Made by a program: the position numbers and the translations under genes. DNA of 64,000 nt from Polytrichum commune (taxonomy: Eukaryota; Streptophyta; Polytrichopsida; Polytrichales; Polytrichaceae), in assembly GCA_950295325.1 (NCBI GenBank), contig OX485805.1:42494758-42558757 (forward strand). The letters are read 5' to 3'. Positions within the stretch are counted from its first letter, which is position 1, and each line of letters begins with the position of its first letter. The notes under the pieces were generated by a model. That model was not told where the DNA came from. It did no database searches and was given only the letters and a program-made list of their open reading frames with translations. Below are positions 24,020 to 34,835 of the stretch, piece after piece.

Positions 24020-24260
24020 GCGCAATCACTATCTACAACACCTTCGTTGCGATTCCATCTCTGTTGCGATTTTATCTCCGACAATAACAACAAAAGCATA
24101 GCTAAGCTTCAAATATAACTGCAAAGAATATGTATGAGAGTTGTGAAGATTCGATGGAGCTTTGGAAAACACATTCCACTGACTTCACGTCATTCCTAAT
24201 CGAATCACGAGCCGAATCTCCAAGATCGCAATTCTCTTTACAATGAGTTTCTGTAGCTCC

Positions 24261-25190
24261 AAACCCTAAACCTCCCTCCGAGAAGTTTGAGATGCAAATC
24301 TGCCTTCATGCACATGCACATGACCATCTCTCCAGTATCAGGGGGGAGACAAGTGGATATGAAGGTGTCAATAAACAGTGCACCAGAGTCCTTTGGTTGG
24401 CGGATTTTCTAGCAAATGGAGAACACTGACAGGTAAGTCCGGCAATTTTACTATCATGCATCTGATTTGTTTTACAAATGGGAAATTGGGAGCTCTGAGG
24501 AAATGCCTATGTGATCTAGGGTGTGATGGTGAACGCTAAATCTTCAACGGACCTAAAACGATTGTACTTGGGAACACTTGCTCTCAAGGTTGCACATGGC
24601 TGGAACTTTGTTTTCTGGAGCAAGCATTTCTCTTGACAGGCTTCCTCTTACAAGTTCTATCAACTCGAATCAACTTACATTACCATTGCAATGCATGTTT
24701 CGGAAGTAAAAACCAAGCTATTGTCTGAACACTTGCTAAAGATGGCTGGGATATCTGCACATGTTTGCCTTGAAATATTCTCCGTAAATTTGGAGAAGGG
24801 GGCTGAAGCTGGACATCATCTTCTTGAAGCTTGAAGCTCCATAGGATATAACTTATATGTTGGGTGTCTGCACAGATTGGCCAGCCTCGTACGTGGAGTT
24901 TGTATGACAGATTGCGCAGCTTCAACAAAGTGAAGGTGAGGTCTGACAAGATTGCTGTAGTGAATTCCTGATGACAATGTTTGAACACATCACCTCTTTC
25001 AAGATCTGATCTTGCTTGAGGGTTTAATGTGAAGATCCGTTGTCTAATGTGCCTCCTGGAACTCATTTGGTATCTTCTTAATGAAAATTGCAGGCTACGA
25101 CGATGGTTTGTTCAGGGGAGCAGAAACTTGCATAACGTCCTTGAAACTGCAGAATTTGATGCAGACCTGCAAAAGGCCGTCACTTCTCGG
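24261..25190 (+). other. possible spliced plus-strand transcript
   Basis: A perfect plant donor, CAG|GTAAGT, sits at 24433. Further on are an exon-like block at about 24868-24928 (acceptor CTGCACAG, donor GTGAGG, one open frame) and another at 25094-25190 (acceptor TTGCAG). I could not join these into one continuous reading frame, so this may be a non-coding RNA or a decayed gene. It includes the 47-residue frame listed separately. Confidence 0.35.
24691..24834 (+). CDS. small open frame, 47 residues, uncertain
   Basis: ATG to TGA, starting MHVSEVKTKLLSEHLLKMAG and ending in HHLLEA. The residue mix is that of a soluble helical peptide rather than of random A+T-rich DNA. It lies inside the possible plus-strand transcript. 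No family is recognised and chance cannot be excluded. Confidence 0.25.
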   Translation: MHVSEVKTKLLSEHLLKMAGISAHVCLEIFSVNLEKGAEAGHHLLEA

Positions 25191-26219
25191 TATATGAATA
25201 AATTTTGATGCAAAGGTTGAAGCTTCAAATATACGAAAATCAGAGACAATGGTTATCTTTGTCTATGGTTTACAAGTACACACTACGACATATTGTGCAA
25301 GCTACTATTGTCAATGTATTCACGGCAGGTTACCATTTCGGAGCGCGTGTGCAAGGAAATAGATTTATCACTACAGCCTCCAGTGTCATAAATCTTCTCT
25401 ACACAGAATCCAAATTTACTTGTGCTCATCAAGTTCTTTCCAAGATTTGCAAGCAGAGCAGAAGTGAAATACAGTAAAATGCTTCCTGCTTCAGCTTTCA
25501 TCAAAGATAACTTTTTTCGAGATTTTGCCACATGGCAGTCTTATATTGCTTTGAGACATGTCAAATCTCACGTGGAAATTATACAATATGCCCTGTATAT
25601 TTGTTCACACTTATAATGCTAAGATATATAGCGGGCAAACTATAGTTCAGATCAAAGAAGATGAATTTGGAAGCATAAATAAAATAAAATAAAATGAATT
25701 TCGGGAGTAATTACTACCGATGTGATTAAAGGCATGTTTTTTCTAGGGTTTGTTGAATGGGTTTATCTCATTCCGGTCCGCCTAAAAATATTGCCTACAT
25801 GTAGATAGGAGGGCTTGGTGACTAATAAAGAACTTTTTTAATAAGATTCATTTGGTGGGATGTTTATTTGGGATTGTTTAAATTAGTGGTTTTGGGGCAC
25901 TGGGGGGAGTAGGACTGCATATGTGGGAGGATGGGAGTGTTGGGTGGTTTGTATATGGTTGAGGGGGGGGGGTTGTGGTGGAGATGTTGAGATTGTGTGT
26001 TTTTGGGGGGTGGATGTAACTTTGTCCTATGTGAAGGGCCAAGGCCAAAATCCTTGTGTGCCCACCAGAGCCCTACATTGGGTGCCCATGCCCATGCTCA
26101 CCCATGCCCATGGGTTTTGGGTGAGCATGGGTGCGATATTATTGTTCATGAGTGAGCATGGGCTAAAGCAAAGCATATTGGAAGGGTCATTGAATGAGCT
26201 CTCATTCAATGCTTTCGAG

Positions 26220-26411
26220 GGTAAGAGCACCGAATCACCTTCACCCAGTAAGGTGAGTCCATCCTTCGGTGTGTCTTCTTCTTGTTCTCCTTGTATGTAT
26301 GAGACATACAAGGTCACTGATCTCGAAAAAAATGAGATCATTGCAGTGGTGAGCTTAGCATTGCCAATGAATCGGGATACCACTGCTAAATTCAGTATTC
26401 TCTTGTGATGG
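26220..26411 (+). pseudogene. hAT transposase remnant, left part
   Basis: This frame runs up to the CACTA insertion and is the part just before the dimerisation motif, with the phrase VVSLALPMNRDTTAKFSILL. It has an in-frame TGA at 26406-26408, three bases before the target duplication, so the coding region was probably dead or damaged at this point. The reading frame matches the part on the far side of the insertion. Confidence 0.7.
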
Positions 26412-27481
26412 CACTACTACAAAACACGTCTTTTACAACTGGGTTTTCCAACTCATACAAGTGAGAAAACCAGGACTTTACTGACGTGGAAAACGACCAG
26501 TCGCTCCGGACAAGCAGTAAAGGAATATCGGACAGGACGTTCCCAATGGATACGTTCCCAATGGCAGTGAAGTTGGACTTGCGACGCGTGCCTTACTTCA
26601 TAGAGTCATGTCCTATTTCACTATGTTTTGGCAATATAAGTAAGATACGACACACGTCCATATAACTCAACAAAGTAATACAATATCACGGGCACTAGTC
26701 ATGTAAGGTTTTGTTTACTTCACTGAACAAAGTAATACAATGAAAAATGCGTATACATATAGTAATCGCGGACAACCAATTGGGTAGTCAATAACGTTGC
26801 GTAGTTAGCTTCTTTGACTTTAGGTAGTAAATACATACAACAACTGCATATTTTCTTACTTCACGTCGTCATGTAAACATCATTGTCTGGAGTGATGTTT
26901 ACCTCAACCAGTGGTTTATGATCTACGTTGTTAGGTCATGTGGTTCACGAATGTCTTTTTTGTGTATTACTAGAAATGAAGTATACATGATATTGCCAAG
27001 TGTATGTGTAACTGTACGTAGTAAGTGTCTGTGACTACCAAGAGTGAATACATATTTAGTTGGCATATATTTCTTACTTGAAGTCGTGATATCTATATTA
27101 CTATGTAACGTAATGTAGACAACAAATTCTGGTATTTTGTTGTACGTTGTGAGGTTATGTGGTCTTCACATGTCTTTAATGTATATTACTGGTACTGCAG
27201 TGAATATCGACTGCGCTAAGTGTCATGATTAGGCTGCAACTGTGCGCGTTTACTACAACTAGTAACATGCGGCTGACTCAACATAATCATAAATTTATGG
27301 CATTAACAATATATTGATATTTATCATACGAGGATCATCGCAAACATGATCATTTAGTTCAAAAACCAAATTATATTCATCCAATAGTGTCATGAATGTT
27401 TCACAAATTGCTTCTAACAATGGTAAATACTGAATTCCAAATGTCTGCAAATCAACCTAGGTCTACAAATCCACTCCACAC

Positions 27482-27784
27482 TCACGTAGCCGCACATAAA
27501 TTTACACATTCGCTTGACCAAAGAATGTAATGGCCCTTCGCTTTGCCAATAGTAGTCACTGGAGGGTCGTCTCCAGTGAGAGGTTCGAGCAAAGGATAGT
27601 CGTCTTCAAGTGACTCCGTGACGGCCAATGATACATAACCATTGCCAATCACCTTCCCATGCAGCATCCCACCTGCTACATTTTGAACTACACCCTTCCC
27701 AATGGTTTTCGCTTTCGAATCCGGAGAATCATAGTCACGCAGGTAAACCAAGTCCCCCGTAGTCTGCACAATTCCCACGTACAT
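27482..27784 (-). CDS. CACTA-encoded fragment with a DUF8039-like domain
   Basis: About 95 residues with the pattern GKGVVQN...MLHGKVIGNGYVSLAV...DDPPVTTIGKAKGHYILW. This resembles the domain of unknown function found in accessory proteins of plant CACTA elements: a (V/L)HG..(L/I)G.GYV.(V/L)(S/A)V core, then TVG.A.G..(V/I).W. A splice acceptor (TTGTGCAG) just after the nominal start suggests this is an internal or last exon rather than a whole gene. The domain name is from memory; the resemblance is what I see. Confidence 0.6.
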   Translation of the reverse strand: MYVGIVQTTGDLVYLRDYDSPDSKAKTIGKGVVQNVAGGMLHGKVIGNGYVSLAVTESLEDDYPLLEPLTGDDPPVTTIGKAKGHYILWSSECVNLCAAT

Positions 27785-27916
27785 ATGTTACTGTTCCAAA
27801 TTTTGAGCACGAATCACACTATTTTGCTGGTTTTGATATTTGCAAATCAAAGAAATATTCAATCCAAAGTACTAAAGTTACATTGTCGTCATATCTACTT
27901 TGCTATGTCAGTTTTT

Positions 27917-28038
27917 CTTTACTATGTCAAGTAATGTTTACTATGACATGTCCAGTAGTGTTTACTATGTGCAGTAAAGTTTACTATGTGCAGTAATGTT
28001 TACTATGTGCAGTAATGTTTACTATGTGCAGTAATGTT
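27917..28038. repeat. array of TTTACTATGTGCAGTAATG-type repeats
   Basis: About six units of about 20 bp, the last four nearly identical. Each contains TTACT and AGTAA as an inverted pair around ATGTGC. Related words (GTAGTAAGTG, AGTAATACAA) are scattered through the left third of the CACTA element. Confidence 0.9.
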
Positions 28039-28588
28039 TTTGATGGGCTAGACCTCAATTTCTATACAATGTTTATTCAACCATTTTAGCCTTACATTGA
28101 TTAATGCATTGTAAACTAATATAGAGAATGACATTAATGTTAGTTCTACCGAACATGGCCGAAAGTTTTAGAATTTCCTAGTTTTAGAATTTCCTACAGC
28201 TGGTTTTTAGTATGCACCACTTCTTACATAAATGTATATCTCTTGAAATCCATCTTTAATGTCTAAACACTCCACGGCTTTATGGCTATCACATTACTGC
28301 TTCTAGTAATATAGGACAACTATGTTGCAGGCCAATAACTATACGTAGTAAGCGTTAGTGACTACGGGTAGTAAAAAAATACGACAATGGCCATTATTGT
28401 ATACTGGCTACAGTGATACTTCATCATGTGGAGTTATAGTTACATAAAAATATAACTTAGCATAAACACTCAGAATAATGCAACCCCCCTTCGTGAGAAC
28501 GTAACCTTTCTGCAGCATTGCACCGGCCTCCAAAGTTAATTTCTCGTCTTCACTCAGACGTATACACTTTGGTTTAGGTCCTCTCTTT

Positions 28589-29240
28589 CACACACACACA
28601 CACACACATTTTCATTCATACAAATATACACATACCTTTGTCAATGCATTTGGTGAAGACATTAGGTTATACATTCCAAACCCTAACATTTGGATTATTT
28701 CTCATATCCACACTAACAATCTTATCATTATATTCACATATATATTCACACATACACACACACATTTTTATTCATACAAATATACACATACCTTTGTCAA
28801 TGCATTTGGTGAAGACATTAGGTTACACATTCCAAATCCTAACCTTTAGATTATTTCTCATATCTACACTAACAATCTTATCATTACACTTATATATATA
28901 TATATATATATTCACACACACACACATTTTCATTCATACAAATATACATATACCTTTGTCAATGCATTTGGTGAAGACATTAGGATACACATTCCAAACC
29001 CTAACCTTTGGATTATTTCTCATATCCACACTAACATTCTTATATTACACTCACACATATATTCACACACACATACACATTTTCATTCACACAAATACAT
29101 AAACATATCTTTGTCATTGGATTTGGTGAAGACATGGGGTTACATACTCCAAGTTCCTCGCTTTTTATTTATCTCTTATATCCACACTAGCACTCTCATA
29201 GTCATACATACATTCTCATTTATTTCCTCACACATTTATG
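28589..29240. repeat. minisatellite of about 160-bp units with (CA)n and (TA)n
   Basis: After a (CA)n run at 28589-28608, four to five head-to-tail units of about 157-161 bp each begin with CACATTTT(C/T)ATTCA(T/C)AC. They carry TTTGTCAATGCATTTGGTGA and, in most, CCAAACCCTAAC. The open frame across it is simply the repeat translated. Confidence 0.9.
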
Positions 29241-31378
29241 GTAAACCCTAATATTGCAAATATTGGGTTCCACACTCTAAGTTCCTCACTTTTGGCTTGT
29301 CTCTCATATCCACACTTACACTTGTTGAGTAACAACATTATAAGAGAGAAAAAAGGCACAATGGAGAAGCCAACGACAACATACATCACCAAGAGGAGAA
29401 AGGAATCACCATCGAAATGAAGAATGAGCACCGAAGACAAGAGGAACTCGGAGAGCCCTGGGCCACGGTTTTAGGCCCCCTTTCCACAGATATACAAGGA
29501 AGTCGCGCGGTTATAGGGCCCCTTATCCACGGCAATGGGTCCCAACGGCCTAGTGAAGGAAACTTAGAACTTAGAGATAGAAGATCACTATGTAAGTATG
29601 AAAGGTCTTATATGAGGAATATATAGGAGTATATAGGGATATTAGAAAGTATATAGGACTAGGATTACATTCCATTAGTATGAGTATACGAGATTTTGTT
29701 CAAGGACAATTATGAAAGAAGAATATTTAAGCAATTACGAGGAGTATATAAGTATTAAGGAGTATATAGAAATATGGTACATTCTACTAGTATGATCATT
29801 AGAATTTAAATCAATCAATATGAAGATTTGATGGATTCTCAAAAATGATTTGGAATGTAGCCACGACAAAGATATAGTGAAATCTTAGAAAGACGAACAT
29901 TAGAGTGGTAAAACGGTTATAACCGTTTATAATAGATATCATCTACCTATGTCGGAGATAGGTAGTTATCTAGGAAAGTGGAGTTAACAACCATTTTAAA
30001 TATAGATTTTGGGTTATGAAGAAAAGATTATATAAAGGGAACATTTTTAGGAGACTACACCTCATTTTCAATACGACGAAGCTATCTTAAATTTGAGTGT
30101 CAAAAACACTTGAGTTCCTTTTGTATCTCTCCTCTCGGAGTACTTTTGCAATATACTATCTTTTCCACAAATATGTGTGATCTATCTCTCTCTCTCAATT
30201 GGACTTACAAGTTGTTAAGCGGTACTTGGAACTTAAGTGATTAAGCAACCGAGAGAAGAGTAGACTCTTTTGAGCAAGAACTCAAAAGATTAGTGTGTGA
30301 GGGTGAGAACAAAGCGCTCAAAGATATTCAGAGAATCAATGGAACTTTGAGAGATGTTGTTATGATGAAGCAAACGTCAATTCATACAACGTGAATGAAG
30401 GAAACAAAATTGTCTCTTAAAAGTGGAAGTTATCATTGAACTCCTCAAAAGGGAATTATCCAAATTTAAAGTGATAGAGTGATTAAGATTGAGTTGATAA
30501 GACTTGCATGCATATTTCAATTAAATTGAGAGTAAAACTTCTTAAATATTACTAAGAAAGAGATACAATTAATTGAGAGAAACTTCTCAATATAAACTAC
30601 CTATATATATTATGTGACTTATGGATGATAGTTGAACTTACTCATATTCAATTTTTTAAGTAAATTGTAAGGATAGTAACAAAGATTTTATTGATACTAA
30701 CAAAGATTGATTGATTAACTACTCACAACAATTGTTATTGAAACTTCTTACCTTTAAGATTCTTGTGAGTTGTTGGATGTCATTACAAGTGAACGATTAA
30801 CTATCAAAGAGAAGAGTTCTCTCTCTTAAGCAAAACTCAAGAGAGTTATAATTACTCTCGTCATCAAGAAACACTTTGAAGTAAAAACGTGACATTACAA
30901 AACAATCAATGATGTTTTGGATATAAGGTTATAACCACTATATGTTACACATATCAAAGTTACAATACTATAAGTAGTAACACTAGTCATTTATACTCTC
31001 AAACACATTCTCATTCATACTTTCACATACTCCCTCACACTCACACACACTCACACACTCATACATACTAACGGGTCATTTTTTGTGAGTATTCTATCTA
31101 AAACCCTGAAACACATGACAATTGGACTTAACATTCTCTCCATGTGGACCACTTCACTATCCACAGTCATGCACGTTCTACTGGACGTTCCCAAACACGT
31201 TTACAAGAGCGTTCCCAACTGAATTGTTGTCCCACTTCACTACTATGACTCCGCAAAGTTAATTCGGACATCAAATGAGCCCATGTGGATTTCTATAATT
31301 CCTCCAATCACTGTTTATAGTAATAAAAGACATGTAGTGAAGTAGGTGTTGGAATAAAAGACGTGTTTTGTAGTAGTG

Positions 31379-31564
31379 TGGAAGCTGAAAGGAGCCCCCA
31401 CATTCCCCATCATGTCGTGCGTGGCGCGTTCCAGTTTGTGCATCCCTACATCCAACTCCAAATCGGAGTCAAACTTCTCAGATGCATGGAATACGCTAAC
31501 CAAGAAGTGCTCTGGGCTGAAGCCAACGATAGTGAACGACCTTTTATTTGTCCAATCCAACTAA
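31379..31564 (+). pseudogene. hAT transposase C-terminal dimerisation region
   Basis: The frame after the CACTA insertion reads WKLKGAPTFPIMSCVARSSL, then CIPTSNSKSESNFS, then a TKK(C)SGLKP segment and a final stop. This is the hAT C-terminal dimerisation motif (xFP.LS..AR..L.IP.TSA.SER.FS.....T..R..L.P). It continues the frame of 26220-26411. The conserved Ser-Glu-Arg of the motif is altered (SES), which fits a decayed copy. Confidence 0.85.
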
Positions 31565-31723
31565 TACTTGGTGTAGGCGGGTAATACACATTACATAATT
31601 TTTGAATACATGGGCGCAATTTGAATAGCATGGGTGGGCATGGGTGGGCATAGGTCGCTGCTGATGGGCATGGTCTGGGTATGGGTGTAATTTTTCAGGA
31701 AAATGTTGGGCTCTGGTGCCCAC

Positions 31724-34640
31724 AATGCTAATTGATGCAAGAAAACGTTATTCCCAATTGTTGAGCTTGATATGGGATGGACCCCTCCCCTCACACATTA
31801 TCTTGGCATTATGTTAATGTTGTGGGAGGGAGGTGAAGAGAGTGTGATAGGGTTTGGTGTTGGCAAGATATTTTGTCAAGTTGTGGGTGAACATATAACA
31901 TGCATGTTTTTAAATGGGTAAGTATTTGTAGGATTGGGATGCCAAGAAGTGGCATCATGTTATACTTAGTAGGATGGGCGTATAATGGTTTGTAGTCTTG
32001 TGTCCATGATTTTCTTTGCATTTTTGAGAGATGGCGTGGGTAGATGTTGTGGTTGACTTGGAGGTGGTTACTCCATCAATTACCAAAGGGGTGTGATGCG
32101 GTTGAAGATGGCGAGGTAACCTCCTCTACTATAACGCACGAGGAGATTGCAATTAAGGAGAGTCTAACTATAGTTCCTCCTGACGTTCTTTTATCGCAGC
32201 CAAGCTTGCGCTGGCCAAGGGAGGAAGATCATGATGTTGGCTTTGTACATTGTGTGTGTCCCCGATTGGCAAGGTTGAAGCTCAATCTGGCGGGACATCG
32301 TGGCACAATAGCTTGAAGTTTAGTGATTGTGGTGGAGGAGGGCCCTACAGATCCTTGATCGGATCAGCCAAAACTCTATTGGGGAGTTTATGAGAAGGCA
32401 TGTGGGACAATTCCTAGTTGGATCGAGGATAGTGACATGGTGTACAAGCACCATTGATGCTTGAAGGGGGGTTTTGTTGCCCTTGTTGTTGTTGTTGCCT
32501 AATGTGGTTGCCCATAATGTTGTTATGTTGACAAAGCAATTAGTATCGTTTATGACTCCCAATTCCAAAGGTTGTGGATAGACTAGAGAAGGGTTAGGTT
32601 AGTTTTGTGCATGGCAAAGCAATTTTGAAGATATAAATGTCCTTGGCCAAGAAACTCTTTGGTCTCCCAATGTTAGCTTCAAGTTATGAAGCGTGTGTAA
32701 TACTATGCTTTTGAAAATATGAGGATGTCCCATTAATCGTGATTCTTGGGTGGTGTTGATGGTGTGTTGACTATGAGAGTCACATGCAAAGGGGGTTTGG
32801 TGATATTCTATATGTGTTTATTAAGGATAAGGTATGTTTAGTAATGTATGGATATGTGGTTCAGTTTTTTCATTAGGGGAGAGATGGATAGCTCGGGTAG
32901 TTTGAAATTAGTATGGGACCTTATTTTGGGTGTGCGGATGGCGCCCTTGACCCTTGTTGTGATCATAAGTAGATGTTGGACTTGTCAACCTAGTGTGCAT
33001 AATATGGCTAGCATTGGGTTGTATTTTTTTAAATTTAGATGTGATGGGGTTGCCTGGTAACCTATCATGGTAGAAGCTAAATTCAATGAGTTGTATGTGC
33101 ATGCCAAGTGCTAGAGAAAAGGGGGAGGGGTGGCTTCTCTATTGGTTCCAATGACGCACATTATGTGAAGTCTCAATATGGCGAGACATGTGTGGCATGG
33201 GGAGTAGCCATCACATGGGAAGAGCCATGAGGGGAGAGTGTTGTCGCATGGTTTGTTGTGTTGTGTTCCAACATTAATGAGTGTGTAACATCTAGTGATG
33301 ATACTAGAGAGAAAGATTCTAGCCATATCTTGTATGGCTTTGTTGTGTCGTGAGACACGTAGACCATGTATATGTCGATTTGTGCATTTAGATAGAAAAA
33401 GGGGCTATGTGTCTATTTCTATGAGGGGACAAAGAGTGTAGTATACTCTAACCTCCGTATTATCATACATGTGGCAACCAAAGTGCACGTGATATTACGG
33501 AGTTTTGTAGTGTTAACATGGATGCGTGATGCTATAGAATTAGTGTAGTTGGTGACATTATGGAATAACACAAAGGAGATGTGAGGACAATTTGAATTCG
33601 TTCTCCCATCACCTACACTAGTGTGGTCCACTCCACTTGGCCTTCCCGGGCGATGTGGCAGACGCATGCACCAACATTCAACAAGTGGCATAAGAAGAAG
33701 AAGACACTCCGCATGTTGACACATGGTGCAATGCGAGGGTGTGTATGCTTGAGTGAATGCATGGCCATAATATGTGTTTTTGTAGGTTGCCCATGTATTG
33801 TGCATAGCGGAATTTAAAGGACTTGGCTAACTTGTGTGTCTGCTATCCAAAATGCCATCCATAATGCATTGGATTGGGCTTGGTTGATGTTATCATTTCT
33901 TGGCCATTTGTCCGCATATAGGAAGTTTTCTATGGTGTGGGTAATTTATGCACTGGTATGGTATTTAGATATTGATCTTTCTAAGGTTTCTAATGGAGCC
34001 ACCGTGTCGTATAGAAGTGGGATTGGAATGCCACCAGTAAGGGATGGTATGTGTCGTATGTATGATGGGGGTGGGGTGACTATGGGGAGGGTGGATCCCT
34101 TCCTTGCAAGACTACCTACAACCTCATTGCCTTGGAAAATGTTGTGGGCTCTGACTTTTTGGATATGAATTTTGTGTGTGGTGTTGGTGATGAACTATAT
34201 AATTATTTTAATGAGGAATAGATATGGGTGATTCCTTTGGGATGTGGGGTTGCATACGTGGTTCCCCAATGCCATACACGTTGTTGAGGTTGTCCGTAAA
34301 GAGATAGATGTCTTTGCGTAATGGGAGGGTGTGTTGGAGGGCTAACACGATGGCAAATAGTTCAACTTGAAAGATATTTGAATTTCATGGGAGCTTTTTT
34401 GCAATGTGGGTGTCATTTTACGCACAATAAACACCAAAGCCAACGTAATTCCATGTGCCATCCCCTTGAAGGGGGGGGGGGGGTGAATGACCCGTTTGTG
34501 TAGAAGGTGTTGTTAGGGTTGAATTGTGGTGAGGTGGGCAGGGAGGGGTGGGTAGGATAGTGGAGGGTCTTGATTGGGTCGTGAATAATTTGCACTTTCA
34601 AACATGGCAAACAACAACATGTCTACGTGGAAAAACAAGT
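31724..34640. other. G+T-skewed block, no intact gene
   Basis: The plus strand is strongly rich in G and T over nearly 3 kb. The same skew continues to the left of the hAT element (about 25740-26060), so the hAT probably landed inside an older repeat of 3 kb or more. Many words look like a decayed reading frame broken by stops, but I cannot name the family. Long G runs occur at about 34469-34482. Confidence 0.5.
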
Positions 34641-34749
34641 ATCAAACCGGTTACATAATTGTGTTGCCCTATCTGTTTCTATATAAAATGGGAGCAAGGT
34701 ATGTACCCTTTTTGATTGTTGGATCGGCTCGAGAGTTTTTCCATATAGC

Positions 34750-34835
34750 CACTAGTAGAAAACATGGTAAAAAAAGACCGTAGTCGTTTTGCCATTACGG
34801 TTCTTTTGACCACTATTTTGTCACATGTTGCACCA
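34750..34835 (+). mobile_element. one end of the CACTA-type MITE (partial copy)
   Basis: Starts CACTAGTAGAAAACATGGTA and continues with ACCGTAGTCGTTTTGCC and ACGGTTCTTTTGACCACT. This is the same end as the element at 7108-7375. No opposite end is seen in the following kilobases. Confidence 0.65.

Larger units (their letters stand above)
22848..24154. repeat. separated direct duplication (about 240 bp copies)
   Basis: The block at about 22848-23092, which includes the start of the minus-strand gene, recurs at about 23918-24154. Both share ACCATAC(G/A)TTG(A/T)GAGGCC, GGTGATTCACTACAC, GCCATACAA(T/C)GCTCGAA and CAAATATAA(T/C)TGCAAAGA. The second copy has lost the matching open frame. Confidence 0.75.
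26412..31378. mobile_element. CACTA (En/Spm-type) transposon, 4,967 bp
   Basis: Terminal inverted repeats match perfectly over 24 bases, beginning CACTACTACAAAACACGTCT. The flanking 3 bp are TGG on both sides (26409-26411 and 31379-31381), the 3-bp target duplication expected of CACTA elements. Inside are one frame with a transposon-associated domain (27482-27784, minus), an array of about 20-bp repeats (27917-28038) and a 160-bp minisatellite (28604-29240). I see no transposase of the TNP2 type, so it is probably non-autonomous. The perfect ends and target duplication suggest a fairly recent insertion. Confidence 0.93.
26066..31715 (+). mobile_element. hAT-family element, split by a CACTA insertion
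   Basis: The ends are inverted repeats: CAGAGCCCTACATT on the left, and CAGAGCCCAACATT read from the right on the other strand (13 of 14 match). The flanks are a perfect 8-bp target duplication, GTGCCCAC, at 26058-26065 and 31716-31723. Both ends carry clustered GCCCATG/CATGGGC words, as subterminal repeats do. Without the CACTA insertion the element is about 680 bp. It holds the last part of a transposase gene (the dimerisation region), so it is an internally deleted, non-autonomous hAT. Confidence 0.9.

Noticed and set aside
24680..25066. 128-codon minus-strand frame
   Set aside because: Splice-like signals and smaller open exons lie on the plus strand here, and no domain is visible on the minus strand.
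28638..29102. 154-codon frame in the CACTA element
   Set aside because: It is the 160-bp minisatellite translated (repeating HTHIFIHTNI), not a gene.
28589..29240. Direct repeats considered as a CRISPR array
   Set aside because: Units are about 160 bp head to tail with no unique spacers, in a eukaryotic transposon.
33419..33805. 128-codon minus-strand frame
   Set aside because: No motif, located in the G+T-skewed repeat block where the minus strand has few stop codons.
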